Shown: positions 47,475 to 57,832 of the stretch, one piece after another | Position numbering within the stretch: the stretch's first letter is position 1 | How the letters are laid out: each line of letters begins with the position of its first letter | Assembly (NCBI GenBank): GCA_027924585.1 | Contig: BSBM01000386.1 | Location: forward strand, 792,001 to 856,000 | Reading direction: 5' to 3' | DNA: 64,000 nucleotides | Source: Larix kaempferi | Taxonomy: Eukaryota > Streptophyta > Pinopsida > Pinales > Pinaceae | Notes under the pieces: generated by a model | Told to the model about the DNA's origin: nothing | The model's database searches: none | The model's input: only the letters and a program-made list of their open reading frames with translations | Program-made: the position numbers and the translations under genes

Positions 47475-47926
47475 AAGCCTGGAAGAAAACATTGTGCAGT
47501 TGCTGCAACTACAGAAACTAGGGTTTCTCATTCACAAAAGAAGTCTCCATATATCATTTGAAAAAGAGGGTGCATTCAACTTGCCTCACTAGGGCACATC
47601 TTTCTGTCGAAGGAGAATTCAATTCCGAGAATTTTCATTTTTGGGTCCACCACTACAACTCGGAAAGCTAGGGCATCAAATTTTTGGAGGATCTGTTCAC
47701 AGAATTAGGAAAATGAGTACATTGCTGAGTGTGCATTGGGGAGGTGCATATTTTCCTCCTCTCAAATTTCCAAGATCCAGAAGTTGACAAATTAGGGTTT
47801 CTCTGACAAACCCTAGGACCTCCTGAAGCCATATCATAGAAATCAACTTCTGATTGGAGCATCTTATTTGGTAAGTTATTCTATCTCTATTTCCATTTGA
47901 GGTTCTCATTTATCAAGTTTATCAAG

Positions 47927-50900
47927 ATGAAAAATCATACCAAGCTTGAGGATAAGCTTGAAGGGGATGAGAACTTCCGAGCATGGAAGTATAGGGTGAT
48001 GCTCATCCTAGAAGAACATGAATTGGGCAAGTATGCCACAGAAGTGGTTGCAGATCCAGAGGGAGATGAGGAGAAAGAAAAACAAAAGAAGAATCTAATC
48101 AAAGCTAAGAGGATAATAGTTGATTCCATCAAGGATCACTTGATCCCACACATCTAACCTTTGAAAATTCCGAAAGATATGTTTGATGCTTTGAAGGGAC
48201 TATTTGAAGGAACCAACGTCAATATGAGGATGGCCTTGAGGACTCAATTCAAGGTTGTGAATATGTAAACCAATGAAAGTATCCAATCCTACTTCACAAG
48301 GGTTTATAGCATTAGAGATCAATTCAATGCAATTGGAGATGAAGTTAAAAATGAAGAACTAGTGATGCCTACCCTAAATGGTCTTCCAAGATCATGGGAT
48401 TCATTTATTCAAGGAAGAAACTCATCTTGTTCAGTGCACTTTTGGAATCTTGCACTCAAGAGGAAGCAAGGATTTCAACCAGAGAAGAGAATATAGGTGA
48501 TGAAGATAACCAAGCTCTGGCAGCTCATACCAAGAGAAGAAAGAAGGAAGATCATCATCACAAGAAATCACACAAGGGTAAAAGACCTACTAAAGACTAC
48601 TCAAGTTTTAGATGCTTCCATTGTGAATAGATGGGACACATTGCTAGTAATTGTCCCAAGAAGAAAGCAAACAAGAAGGGAAATAAGAAAAGACATCATG
48701 CTCATGCTGCAGAGGATGATGAACCCGCAAGCAAGAAGGCAAGGGAGGATTCTTCAAGTGACGAAGAATATGTTCTAATATCAACAGTCACAGGTACAGT
48801 CTCACTTGGTAATAATGATTGGCTTGTTGATAGTGGTGCTTCTAATCACATGATAGGTTTCAAGGATGCTCTCAACAACCTCACAGAGAAGGACTCACCT
48901 CACAAGGTGAAACTAGGAGATGACTATCAATATCCCATCAAAGGGGTAGGAGAAGCTTCCTACAAGCTTGAATATGGGACTCAAGCCTATCAAGATGAAG
49001 GATGTTCTATATGTACCTAGTCTAAAGAATAACTTACTTTCCATCTCGACACTAGATGAGAAAGGATTCATAGTAGCATTTTTTGATGTCCAAGTACTCA
49101 TGTGGCCCAAAGGTAAAACCTTTGATGATGCAATAGTAATTGGAGTGCAAGAGGGAGGACTATACAAGCTTAAAGGACAACCAAAACAAGCCTTGGTTCG
49201 TGAAACTACGGAACCAAGTGAATTGTGGCACATAAGATTTGCTCACATCAACTACAAGGAATTACCAATTGTGAGAAAGATGGTGAATGGGATACTCGAG
49301 ATACAGACTAAGAATGAAGGCATATGCAAGGGATGTGCGAAAGGAAAGAAAGTGAAGAAGCCATTTCCAAGTAGCGACAGCAAAGTGAAGGATATTTTGG
49401 AACTCATACATTCAGATGTTTGCGGGCCTATGTATTCCAACTCATTAAGCGGGTATGCCTACTATGTCTTTTTTATTGATGATTATTCATGAAAAACATG
49501 GATATATTTCTTAAAATCAAAAGATGAAGTATTTAGCAAATTCAAGGAGTTTAAATCCCTTGTAGAAAATCAGGCTGAAAAGAAAATCAAAACATTAAGA
49601 TTAGATAATGGAGGTGAATTTACCTCAGGAGATTTCAAAACCTTATGTAAAGACTCAAGGATTAAGAGGAAGATGATCACTCCCTATAATCCACAATAGA
49701 ATGGGATTGTAGAAAGAAAGAATAGAACAATTATGGAAGTAGTGAAGGCCATGATCCATGATTAGGACCTTCCTATGCACTTATGGGTGGAAGATGTAAG
49801 AAAAACAATATATGTTCAAAATAGGACTCCCCACCGAGTTCTTGAGAACAAGACACCAGAGGAGATGTTTACAGGAGAGAAGCTAGGAGTCAGCCATCTC
49901 AAAACATTTGGCTGCCCTGTATACATACACATTTCGAAAGTGAAGAGGACCAAGTTGGAGCCTTCAAGAAAGAAGGGAATCTTTGTCGGTTATAGTGATT
50001 CATTAAAGGCATTCATAATATATATACCAGGCTTCAAGAAGATTGAGACTAGAAGATATGTAACCTTTGATGAAGATACAACCTTCAACAGATCAAGGTA
50101 GATCCACTCTGATGAAGTACATGAAGAAGAACCTGATACTCCCAGAGTTCGAGATACAGTGATGGAAGAGCAGGTTACAAAAGAACATGAGGATCATGAC
50201 ATGACTGAGCCACAAAGACCAGTAGATCCACCGAAAGAAGTGAACTCACACAAGAGAAAACCAGCTTGGGCACGAGAGCTTATCCATGATGCAGAGAGGT
50301 ATGGTGCCCGGAAGGAAGTAAGAGACCTCGACCATAATCTAGCTATGTGGCATTTCTATGTGACATCATTGATGCTGAACCTTCCAGTTATGAAGACGCT
50401 GCTGAAAACAAGGTCTAGAAGGATGCTATGATTGAGGAGTATTAGTCGATCATGAAGAATGATGTCTGGGAGCTGGTTCCGAGCCCTGAAGGGAAGTCTG
50501 CAGTGTCTTCCAAATGGATCTACAAGATCAAGCATGCGGTACACGAAAGTGTTGAGAAGTACAAGGAAATATTTGTGGCTCGAGGTTTCTCCAAGAAAGA
50601 AGGCATAGATTATGAGGAGACATTTTCTTCTATGGAGAGATACACTTCGATAAGATCTATACTTTCTATAGCTAAAGTGATGAAGTGGAAGGTACATCGG
50701 ATGGATGTGAATATTGCTTTCTTGAATGGCGTATTAGAGGAGGAAGTGTATGTGGAGAAACCACTAGGATTTGAGACACATGACATGAAGACTCATGTGT
50801 GTAAGTTGAAGAAGGCCTTGTACAGATCGAAACAAGCACCCATGACACAGTACGATATGATAGACGGGTTTCTGATGAGCTTGGGATTTACCAAGAGTAA

Positions 50901-51909
50901 ATCGAATTCCAACCTTTACTACAAGGTTGAGGAAGGAAATCATGTGATTCTACTGTTGTATGTAGACGACTTGTTCTTGACAGATGCGGAGAAGCTCATA
51001 GCAGAAACAAAGAGGAAGCTTGCTGCAAAATTTGAGATGAAAGACCTGGGTATGATGCATTAATTTTTAGGTCTTGAGGTATGGAAGAATCTAGAGGAAA
51101 TTTTTCTGAGTCAAGGAAAGTATGCGGTAGAGATCCTGTAGAGATTCAGGATGATGGATTGTAAGGCCATGGCCACACCTATTGCATCGAATCTGAAGTT
51201 GCGGAGTGATACTTCTTCAGAATTAGTGGATGCCACAGTGTATAGGCAAATGATTGGTTCGTTGATGTATTTGAAAAACTTGAGGCCATAATTATGCTTT
51301 GCGGTGAACACTTTGAGTCAGTATATGGTAGAGCCGAAACATGTTCACCTGGTTGTGACAAAGAATGTGTTGAGGTACCTGAAGGGTACGGTTGATTATG
51401 GCCTCAGGTATGCATAGGATCGGAAGATTAACCTACAGGTTTATGTTGATGCGGATTGGGCCGGGAGTGTCATTGATAGAAAGAGCACATCGTGGTGCTG
51501 CTTCATTTTGGGATCGGGTATTATCTCATGGTTCAGTAGGAAGCAGACGAGTGTAGCACTCAGTACAGCTGAAGCCGAGTATATGGTAGTTTGTTTGGAA
51601 AGCTGTGAGGGAGTATGGATTCGAGAGTTGCTATCAAGATTGTTTGATCTCGAGTTAGAGGCGACTTGTTTCTTCTGTGACAACCAGAGTTGTGTGAAGT
51701 TGTGGGAGAACCCTATGTTCCATGACAAGTTGAAGCACATCGAGATCAAGTATCACTATATACAGGATATGGTGCGGAAGGGAGCAGTGAGACTCCAGTA
51801 TATAGCAACAAAGGAGTAGATAGCCGATGTATTAACCAAGCCTCTGTCGAGGGTGAAGTTCAAGTACTTCAGGGACAAGCTTGGAGTGATCCAGATCAAG
51901 CGAGAGTGA
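47927..51909 (+). pseudogene. Copia gag-pol, copy 4, many stops and frameshifts
   Basis: gag starts at ATG 47927 (MKNHTKLEDKLEGDENFRAW). A TAA at 48155 and another near 48266 follow, and a frame break near 48415. The zinc knuckle is at about 48613-48654, with TAG in place of one residue. Protease DSG lies at 48830-48838. A frame break near 48975 precedes pre-integrase and integrase, which carry TGA at 49489 (Arg in copy 1), TAG at 49697 and TAG at 49763 (both Gln in copy 1). RT has TAG 50443, a YVDD box near 50958-50969 and TAA at 51061. RNase H carries further stops, including TAG 51817. The last codons end at TGA 51907. The domain order is complete, but function is not possible. Confidence 0.93.
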
Positions 51910-52610
51910 TGAGCTCGAATGAGGTAGCAGGTTGTCATTGGTCATGTGATGTAATTGAGTCTCCTAGGATACAAGAGGAGATGGACAAGCGGTGAGGTAA
52001 TGTAGATAGTAGCGGTGTGCAATGTAATGGAGCTCTTGGGTTGGACCCACCATATGGATTGCTCAATTCGTCGAAGAGGAGAGTTGTACTTGGTATGGAA
52101 AAAGGACAAGCTCTGCAAGATATCCACATCTAGTATGAAACAGGACTGGCTCTGTAGTGGTTACTGGTCGTATCTCTAGGGGTGGTATCACTAGGGGAGA
52201 TCGTAGTGTAGGTTCCCCATCGTACTGGGTTGAGCTCGTGCAGTACGCTCTCCGACGAACTGTATTGATCAAGTGCATGTTGACTGGCGGACTCCAGTGT
52301 GGTTGGTTGTATCTCCAGGGATTGGATCCTAGTATGACTGGTCGATCACCAAGGGGAGATCCCAACGTGAAAGCCCTAGATTGGATGTAGGCCACATCCA
52401 ACATGAAAAAGGGCTGGCTCTGTGGAGAGTTGCATCTAGCATGAAAAATGGATGGTACTACAAGGCACATCCAACACGAAAAAGGGATGGCTCTATGAAA
52501 CTTCTTATGATATATAGATTCGGGAGATTTCAGATGTCAATAGTTCGTGTACAATAAGTGCAGCAACTGGAAGATGATGGTGATGATGTTAGAAGAATAC
52601 CTTCATTGTT
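51910..52610 (+). repeat. Non-coding tail of copia copy 4 with short repeats
   Basis: Four variants of CACATCCAACATGAAAAAGG followed by GGCTGGCTCTGTGG occur between 52120 and 52495. The same word occurs once in copy 1 at about 6367-6402, also shortly before the polypurine tract, so this block is an ancestral part of the family. Confidence 0.75.
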
Positions 52611-52619
52611 AAGAGGGAG
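52611..52619 (+). promoter_or_regulatory. Polypurine tract, copia copy 4
   Basis: AAGAGGGAG directly before TGTTGATG; identical to copy 1. Confidence 0.87.
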
Positions 52620-53170
52620 TGTTGATGAATGTAACTTCATAAGATATTCTTATTTGTATTATTTGTGTCATTTGTATCATTTGTATTGTACACCCTATAG
52701 GGATTCCTATTGATGTAATTGATCATGTAAAATTCATTGAAAGAGTCAATGTAAACCCTAACTATTAAGTCGGCCTAGAAAGATCTAGAAAATAATATTT
52801 TATTGTAAATTGTACAGGTCGACCCAGTTAGGAGGGTCAAGTCGGCCCTGTTTGGTAAAAATGTCAAGTCAGTTGATTAGTATAAATGAGGAGCTCGACC
52901 TCCTCATTTGGTCACCACTCTCACTCATTGAGTTCGTATCACTAATAAAGATAGAGTCAAGTGAATAACTGCTTTTGGAAGTCTTCTTGTTTTGGGTCTT
53001 TGCATGAGGGATACCATTGTACATTCTGATGAATCTATATAGAAGAAGTTTGCTGGGTTTTTTCTGCCCTGAGAGGGTTTTCCCAGGATAAATTTATTGT
53101 GTACTATTGTCTACGTTGTGATTGTTTATATTTTAGTGATCGATATTGTTATTGCACATAAAATTTAACA
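52620..53170 (+). repeat. Second (complete) LTR of copia copy 4
   Basis: 551 bp, TGTTGATGAATG to TTTAACA, TATA-like TATAAATG at 52881-52888. Unlike a normal 3' LTR, it is followed directly by a primer-binding site and leader. Confidence 0.94.
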
Positions 53171-53403
53171 TGGTATCAGAGCAGGCCTGGAAGAAAACAT
53201 TGTGCAGTTGCTGCAACTACAGAAACTAGGGTTTCTCATTCACAGAAGAAGTCTCCATATATAATTTGAAAAAGAGGGTGTATTCAACTTGCCTCACTGG
53301 GGCACATCTTTCTTTCAAAGGAGAATTCAATTCCGAGAATTTTCATTTTTGGGTCCACCACTACAGCTCAAAGAACCAGGGCATCAAATTTTTGGAGGAT
53401 CCA
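53171..53403 (+). other. Second primer-binding site and partial leader
   Basis: TGGTATCAGAGC at 53171-53182, then leader sequence matching 47475-47690 closely. The match stops at the LINE target site (TTGGAGGATC). The middle LTR therefore acts as 3' LTR to the left and 5' LTR to the right. Confidence 0.93.
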
Positions 53404-55699
53404 TTTTTTTTTCCAAGAAAAAAAAGCGTAATTTTATTTCAAGCCGAAGCGATACAAAATTACATTCTGTAGGTGCATAAGCACATCTGAGATAAGACCA
53501 TAGGTCTACAAAAAAAATAAAAAACAATATTGTTACATAAGTTTCTAGGAATTAGGGCTTTTATAGTAATCCTCTAATTTCCCTTTCTTCTCTCTCTTCT
53601 TTGATTTCACTTCTGTCCATCCCCCCTGCTGGGGTACAGCTACAATCATCTCTTTACTCGCCTGCTCCACTGATGGCTGAACAGAGGTTTTTTCTTTATC
53701 AGAATCTGATTTTTCTGATTCATGTGCACGCTTTGACCCGGTTAAGGAAGTAGACATGAGTTGCATGTTTTCCATGAGTGTTTCCTTACCGGCATTTTTT
53801 GAATCTGAATGATGTGTCTCCCTTGTTTCAGCTTTATGCATTTCCTCATTGACCTCCTCCTCTTGTTTTTCTTCTGGTTCGCTTTCCTCACCCTTTGAAT
53901 CCTCATTAGTAGGGGGAGCATAATCTGCCTGCCATGTTTTCCCCTTTGTCTTCATCCCCTGGTTCTTTTTGGGATGCCGTTTTGCAAGAGGGCACGAATC
54001 CTGTAAATGTCCTGTTAGATGACAAAATCTGCATCTAAAAGCAGTGTTTTCATAGTCCAGTGCCTGGATCCATTTGTGCTTTTCATATATCAGCTTGATT
54101 CTATCAGGAAGAGCTTTGCTAAGGTCGATCTCCACACAGATTCGTGCATAGGTAAAAAGTCCCTGCTCATGTCGATCAGTATCCCTTTTAATGTACTTCC
54201 CAAGCAGATTGCCAATGTCTTCCAGGACTAAATGATGCCAGAAAGGAAGGGGCAGGTTTGGCAACCTCACCCATATCGACAATTTGGTAACCACCATAGT
54301 GTTGGCATCAAAATCGGGAAACCAGGGGGTTAAGAAAAGCCATGCTCTCCCCCAAAACCAAGGACCCTGCTCAATGATCTTCTCATATTCTTCCTTTGAT
54401 TCAAACTGTACAACAAAAAATCCTTTGGAGCATAAAAGAATTTGACAATTTGTTGTCCAATTTGTGTAGATCCAATTATGAAGATCATAAGATCTGGGCC
54501 AAAATCCATTAAAACGACAAATGAGAGCATGTGTTTGAAGATTACTGAATAGTTGTGTTACCTCTGTATTCTTGACCTCCAAAGATGGGATATCGTCCAG
54601 TTTCTCCACGATATATGGCTTGGGTTGTGAAGAATGTGGAGCTGCTGACGACTGTGGCCCCTTTGCACGAGCTGCATCTTTGTATGAAGAGGGGCCTGCT
54701 GTTCCTCTATTCCCAATCGATCCTCCCCGCAAACGATACATCACATGTAGAGTGGAGTTCTTGGAAATCTGACAGTCCTTCAGCCTATCACCCTCATTCA
54801 GTATTTTACCTCCGTACAGAATGTAAACGGATATTCGAGAGTAACCCTCTCTCTGCGCTATCATAGTTTTTAGAGTGTCCCCTATATCTTTACCAGAAAC
54901 CCACACCAAGACTGTTTTCCCTGAAAGCGTTTTTATAAAAATCTGGAATTTTTCATCCTCTACCCCAAAACCAAAAACAATTTGTGATTCATACCGTTTG
55001 TCAACATGTGGATGGACCGATGGTGGCCTTATAGAGCGCATGCAACCTGATCTCCAGTCTGTTTCTCCATTTTTTCCTTCAGTATAAGGACATGCAGCAA
55101 TAGTACTTCTCGCATGAAGTGAACAGTAAGAAAAAAATAACTCCACGACCTGTAAAATCGCCCAAAACGATTCTGTAGCCTCTCCGCAGGTATAATAAAA
55201 CATAAAAGACCTTGCACCAGCACACCAGGTAGCCGAAATAAAGAAAAAATGAATCAAGAAGTTCGATCCAGAGGAGTATAATACCGTCTCTGCCATTTGA
55301 CGCTCCTTAGAGTCTTTTAGCTGGATAGAAGAGGGGACGACAGTCCATAACCACATCGGCCTCTTATCTCTGTGCTGGAGATAAAGCAGATGCCCGCCGC
55401 CTCTACAAGACTCAACGCTCCCATTTCTTCCAATATTTAAAAAAAACAGAGATGTATTTGACGCAGAATGAACCCAACTATTCTGGACTGTTGAGCCGCC
55501 TCCTCTACCTGGCCATAGACGACGACAATCCTTCTCAACAGCTCCCTGAAGAGCCATCCCTGTAGAGTCCCGGCGGCCATGAGCACCGACGACAGCTAGG
55601 GCAGGGGTTAGGGTTTTAGCAGAGCACATCTTTTTTCAAACGTCGCCGTCCTAATACTTCTTTAGCAAAATATATCATAACCATAATTTGAAAAGCATC
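53404..55699 (-). mobile_element. L1-type LINE, ORF1 only, with ubiquitin-like domain
   Basis: The element runs right to left. AGGATCCAT at 53396-53404 and 55700-55708 is a 9-bp target duplication. On the minus strand a short leader precedes a 694-codon ORF1, then comes a 3' UTR of about 140 bases, which ends in a GGCTTGAAATAAAATTACG-type tail and an A-rich end (A8, CTTGG, A9). There is no endonuclease-RT ORF2. The presence of both ends, together with the duplication, argues for retrotransposition of an ORF2-less transcript with enzymes supplied by another LINE. The target is the second leader of copia copy 4. Confidence 0.88.
53545..55629 (-). CDS. LINE ORF1 (gag-like) protein with embedded 76-residue ubiquitin-like domain
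   Basis: 694 codons without a stop. Residues 1-227 show no known domain and may be partly open leader; in-frame Met at 112 or 197 are possible starts. Residues 228-303 (54721-54948) align with ubiquitin over its full 76 residues without gaps: about 33 identities, QIF near the start, KTL.GKT, K48- and K63-equivalents kept, STLH, and the terminal RLRGG. K29 and K33 equivalents are M and R; the I44 equivalent is L. Residues about 355-480 are a DUF4283-like RNA-binding region, and C533-C536-H541-C546 is a CCHC knuckle, both typical of plant L1 ORF1. A Glu/Lys-rich tail ends in GGWTEVKSKKREKKGK. Known family role: binding element RNA. Inference: host deubiquitinases could cut after RGG and release ORF1p. 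No disabling lesion is visible. Confidence 0.9.
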   Translation of the reverse strand: MCSAKTLTPALAVVGAHGRRDSTGMALQGAVEKDCRRLWPGRGGGSTVQNSWVHSASNTSLFFLNIGRNGSVESCRGGGHLLYLQHRDKRPMWLWTVVPSSIQLKDSKERQMAETVLYSSGSNFLIHFFFISATWCAGARSFMFYYTCGEATESFWAILQVVELFFSYCSLHARSTIAACPYTEGKNGETDWRSGCMRSIRPPSVHPHVDKRYESQIVFGFGVEDEKFQIFIKTLSGKTVLVWVSGKDIGDTLKTMIAQREGYSRISVYILYGGKILNEGDRLKDCQISKNSTLHVMYRLRGGSIGNRGTAGPSSYKDAARAKGPQSSAAPHSSQPKPYIVEKLDDIPSLEVKNTEVTQLFSNLQTHALICRFNGFWPRSYDLHNWIYTNWTTNCQILLCSKGFFVVQFESKEEYEKIIEQGPWFWGRAWLFLTPWFPDFDANTMVVTKLSIWVRLPNLPLPFWHHLVLEDIGNLLGKYIKRDTDRHEQGLFTYARICVEIDLSKALPDRIKLIYEKHKWIQALDYENTAFRCRFCHLTGHLQDSCPLAKRHPKKNQGMKTKGKTWQADYAPPTNEDSKGEESEPEEKQEEEVNEEMHKAETRETHHSDSKNAGKETLMENMQLMSTSLTGSKRAHESEKSDSDKEKTSVQPSVEQASKEMIVAVPQQGGWTEVKSKKREKKGKLEDYYKSPNS

Positions 55700-55706
55700 A
55701 GGATCC

Positions 55707-55733
55707 ATATTGTTATTGCACTTAAAATTTAAC
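55707..55733 (+). repeat. Copia copy 4 LTR end remnant
   Basis: ATATTGTTATTGCACTTAAA and the following TTTAAC match the last bases of the copy 4 LTRs. Without the LINE, the partial leader would join directly to this LTR end, so a large deletion had removed the body of a further unit before the LINE arrived. Confidence 0.85.
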
Positions 55734-56159
55734 CTCACATGTGTGAGTGGTTTGTGCGTTAACTTGTGCGATTACCCATTACTAAAGATCAACGAGTGCC
55801 TTCATGGAATTTGTTGTGATACCCTTCACTTCTATGGGTACACACCTCGCATCTTCAACCAAACATTGCAATTTAGTATTCATGCCGATATAGTTACCTT
55901 ATGATAAATTTGAAGGTGTACATTTGTAACAAGGAAGTCATCCAAAATTAAGCATAATTACAATGCCTTTCCATTCCATTTCTTACACGATTCATTTCAA
56001 ATCACACCTTTCTAATTGAGAAGTTTCATATCACACCTTTCTAATAGAGAAGATTTTGGTCCCTAATGCTATTGAAAAAGAAGGCGAGGGAATAATTCAT
56101 TGATTTTGTCCCTTTTGTACCATTTTCCCTTTATCGATAACTACCCTTTTCATCCAATC
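55734..56159 (+). other. Non-coding flank
   Basis: No recognisable feature apart from a short imperfect duplication of the word CATATCACACCTTTCTAAT near 55990-56045. Confidence 0.55.
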
Positions 56160-57160
56160 TACCATATTTTCTATTACCCCTTGTGTGTATTTTGAAATTT
56201 CAAATGTAAAATTGAATCATTCTCCAAATTCTCAGGAGAATTTGGTGTGAATTCCTCCATTGATGGAAGTACTTTCCCTTTCTCCTTTTCCAACATATAT
56301 GGTTTAGAGAGGGACATATTTTCACGTTCACTACCAAAAACATCCACATATACTGTCACTAGTCTTAGTTGAAAGGTATTGTTGCTAACTTGTTCAACAA
56401 TGTCAAAAGGTCCATACCCTACTTCAATTTCTTGGCTATTCGATACAATCTTTCCTTGCTAAAATAAAACCAAGTATGGTCTTCAACTTAGAACTTTTGT
56501 TTTCTTTGATGTTGATTATGACAACACTTATACTATCCATGACTTCATTCCAGTTGCTCCTATGATTGTTGATGGATCTCCTTGACTTTGACATTGAACT
56601 CGGTTGCTCTTTTTCCCTCCTTGTGCATTTGTGGCACCTTTTCTCCTCGTAGACCATAAATTATGAACATGCTTCAAAAGCGAATTTTGGGTGGGAGATT
56701 GTACTGCCATGTATAATCACATTGTATATAAATCTTCAAAATATTTTGATTGTAGCCTATGAACAACTACACCATAGTTTTGTTCACCATTTTTGTTTGC
56801 ACATCTATTTGGGGATGGAAAGATCTAGGGTGATTTAGTTTCATGTCCATTCTTTCCCATAATGTCCATTAAAAGTTTCCCAAAAATATCGAGTTTGGAT
56901 CACATACAGTTGATAGGTAGCTCAAAATGCATCTAGAGATTTGCAAAGAATAATTCGATTGCTTCATGACCTTTAATGATCTTCTTTCACAATAAGTACA
57001 CATTTTGTTGAATATGGCCCCAAATTATGAACAAGTACTCATTTCCTCACCTTGTCATTAGCATTCCTCTAATGAAGTCCATAAAGATAATTTCCCATGA
57101 TCCATTGGTAACTGACATAGGCATATAAAGTTAAACCTTTCTATGCTAGGTTTACTAGTG
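56160..57160 (-). pseudogene. Ty3/gypsy integrase and C-terminal remnant
   Basis: On the minus strand, pieces in several frames follow the order of a plant gypsy integrase. They are a 'PMDHGKLSLWTS' piece (family: PWESISMDF) near 57090-57115, a 'HEAIELFFANL' piece, 'DIFGKLLMDIMGKNG' (family: FVGKFWTTLWEKMG), 'SFHPQIDVQTKMVN' (family: SFHPQTDGQTEVVN) near 56790-56825, then 'FNVKVKEIHQQ' and 'WFYFSKERLYRIAKKLK' near 56430-56480, and a last 'EKGKVLPSMEEFTPNSPENL' near 56225-56290. Frameshifts and stops throughout. RT is not seen, so this is a truncated fragment. Confidence 0.8.
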
Positions 57161-57179
57161 CTACACAACAACACATTTT

Positions 57180-57430
57180 TGTCTATCTTATTAAAGTGCC
57201 AATATCTCTTTATTTCTAAAGTGCAAAATTGGATTATGAAAGTGCTAATTTTGGTTTTCAAAACTTTGATTTTCGATTCCAAAAGTGTGAATTTTGAACC
57301 CCAAAAGTGCTAATTTTTTATTGTGAAAGTGTGTTTATTTCAAAAATGTATATTTTGAAATACTAAAATGTAAATTTTGATCCCAACAGTGTGAATTTTG
57401 ATTATAAAAGTATCAATATTAAATTTGATA
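57180..57430 (+). repeat. Irregular array of AAAGTGTGAATTTTGAT-like motifs
   Basis: About nine variants of AAAAGTGTGAATTTTGAT (also AAAGTGCTAATTTTG and AAAATGTAAATTTTGAT) spaced 20-30 bases apart. AT-rich, non-coding, between a gypsy remnant and a SINE. Confidence 0.75.
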
Positions 57431-57489
57431 CAATGCGTATTTACATTTTTTTCTTGTATGTATATAATAACATAGCAATATTTAATTTG

Positions 57490-57656
57490 AAGGTCACAAC
57501 AAAGGGTGTATGAGATCTCCTTGTTTGTGGGACAAGCGAACCCCTATGCACAATGATTTGAATTGTCATGGAGGTGTAATACCCTACCCCCCTCTGAATT
57601 TGAACTTGTGACCTCCTAGGAGGACACATGTTCTTAACCATTAGGCCCAGTCAAGT
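57490..57656 (-). mobile_element. tRNA-derived SINE
   Basis: The minus strand begins near 57656 with GGGCCTAATGGTTAAGAAC, a tRNA-like 5' part with an A box (TGGGCCTAATGG, 57639-57650), and has a B box AGTTCAAATTC (57596-57606) about 33 bases further on. A tRNA-unrelated body of about 100 bases follows. There is no intact cloverleaf, so it is not a functional tRNA gene. The 3' end and target duplication are uncertain. Confidence 0.65.
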
Positions 57657-57832
57657 TGTATTAAATCCAAAATTAATGTACAATGGTCAAATTTTTTTAT
57701 TTTTGTTTTATGTGCATGCATAATATCACTATGACACACATTTTTAAATATATTAAAATCGAAGAGGTGCTATAAAATAAAAATAAGTGACAATGATAAT
57801 TGTATTCAAGGTTATAAATATTTAATGCAACA

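Larger units (their letters stand above)
46944..53403 (+). mobile_element. Ty1/copia element, copy 4, followed by a second partial leader
   Basis: The order is LTR (missing its first 33 bases), primer site, degenerate gag-pol, repeat-bearing tail, polypurine tract, full LTR, then another primer site and about 220 bases of leader before the LINE insertion. A 27-base LTR end reappears at 55707-55733 beyond the LINE. The protein is closest to copy 1. It carries many stop codons and is the most decayed of the copia copies. Confidence 0.93.

Noticed and set aside
52063-52470. 135-codon minus-strand frame
   Set aside because: Antisense to the repeat-bearing tail of copia copy 4; peptide repeats follow the DNA repeats.
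57590-57656. Possible tRNA gene on the minus strand
   Set aside because: A and B boxes are present, but the acceptor and anticodon stems do not close; best read as a SINE head.
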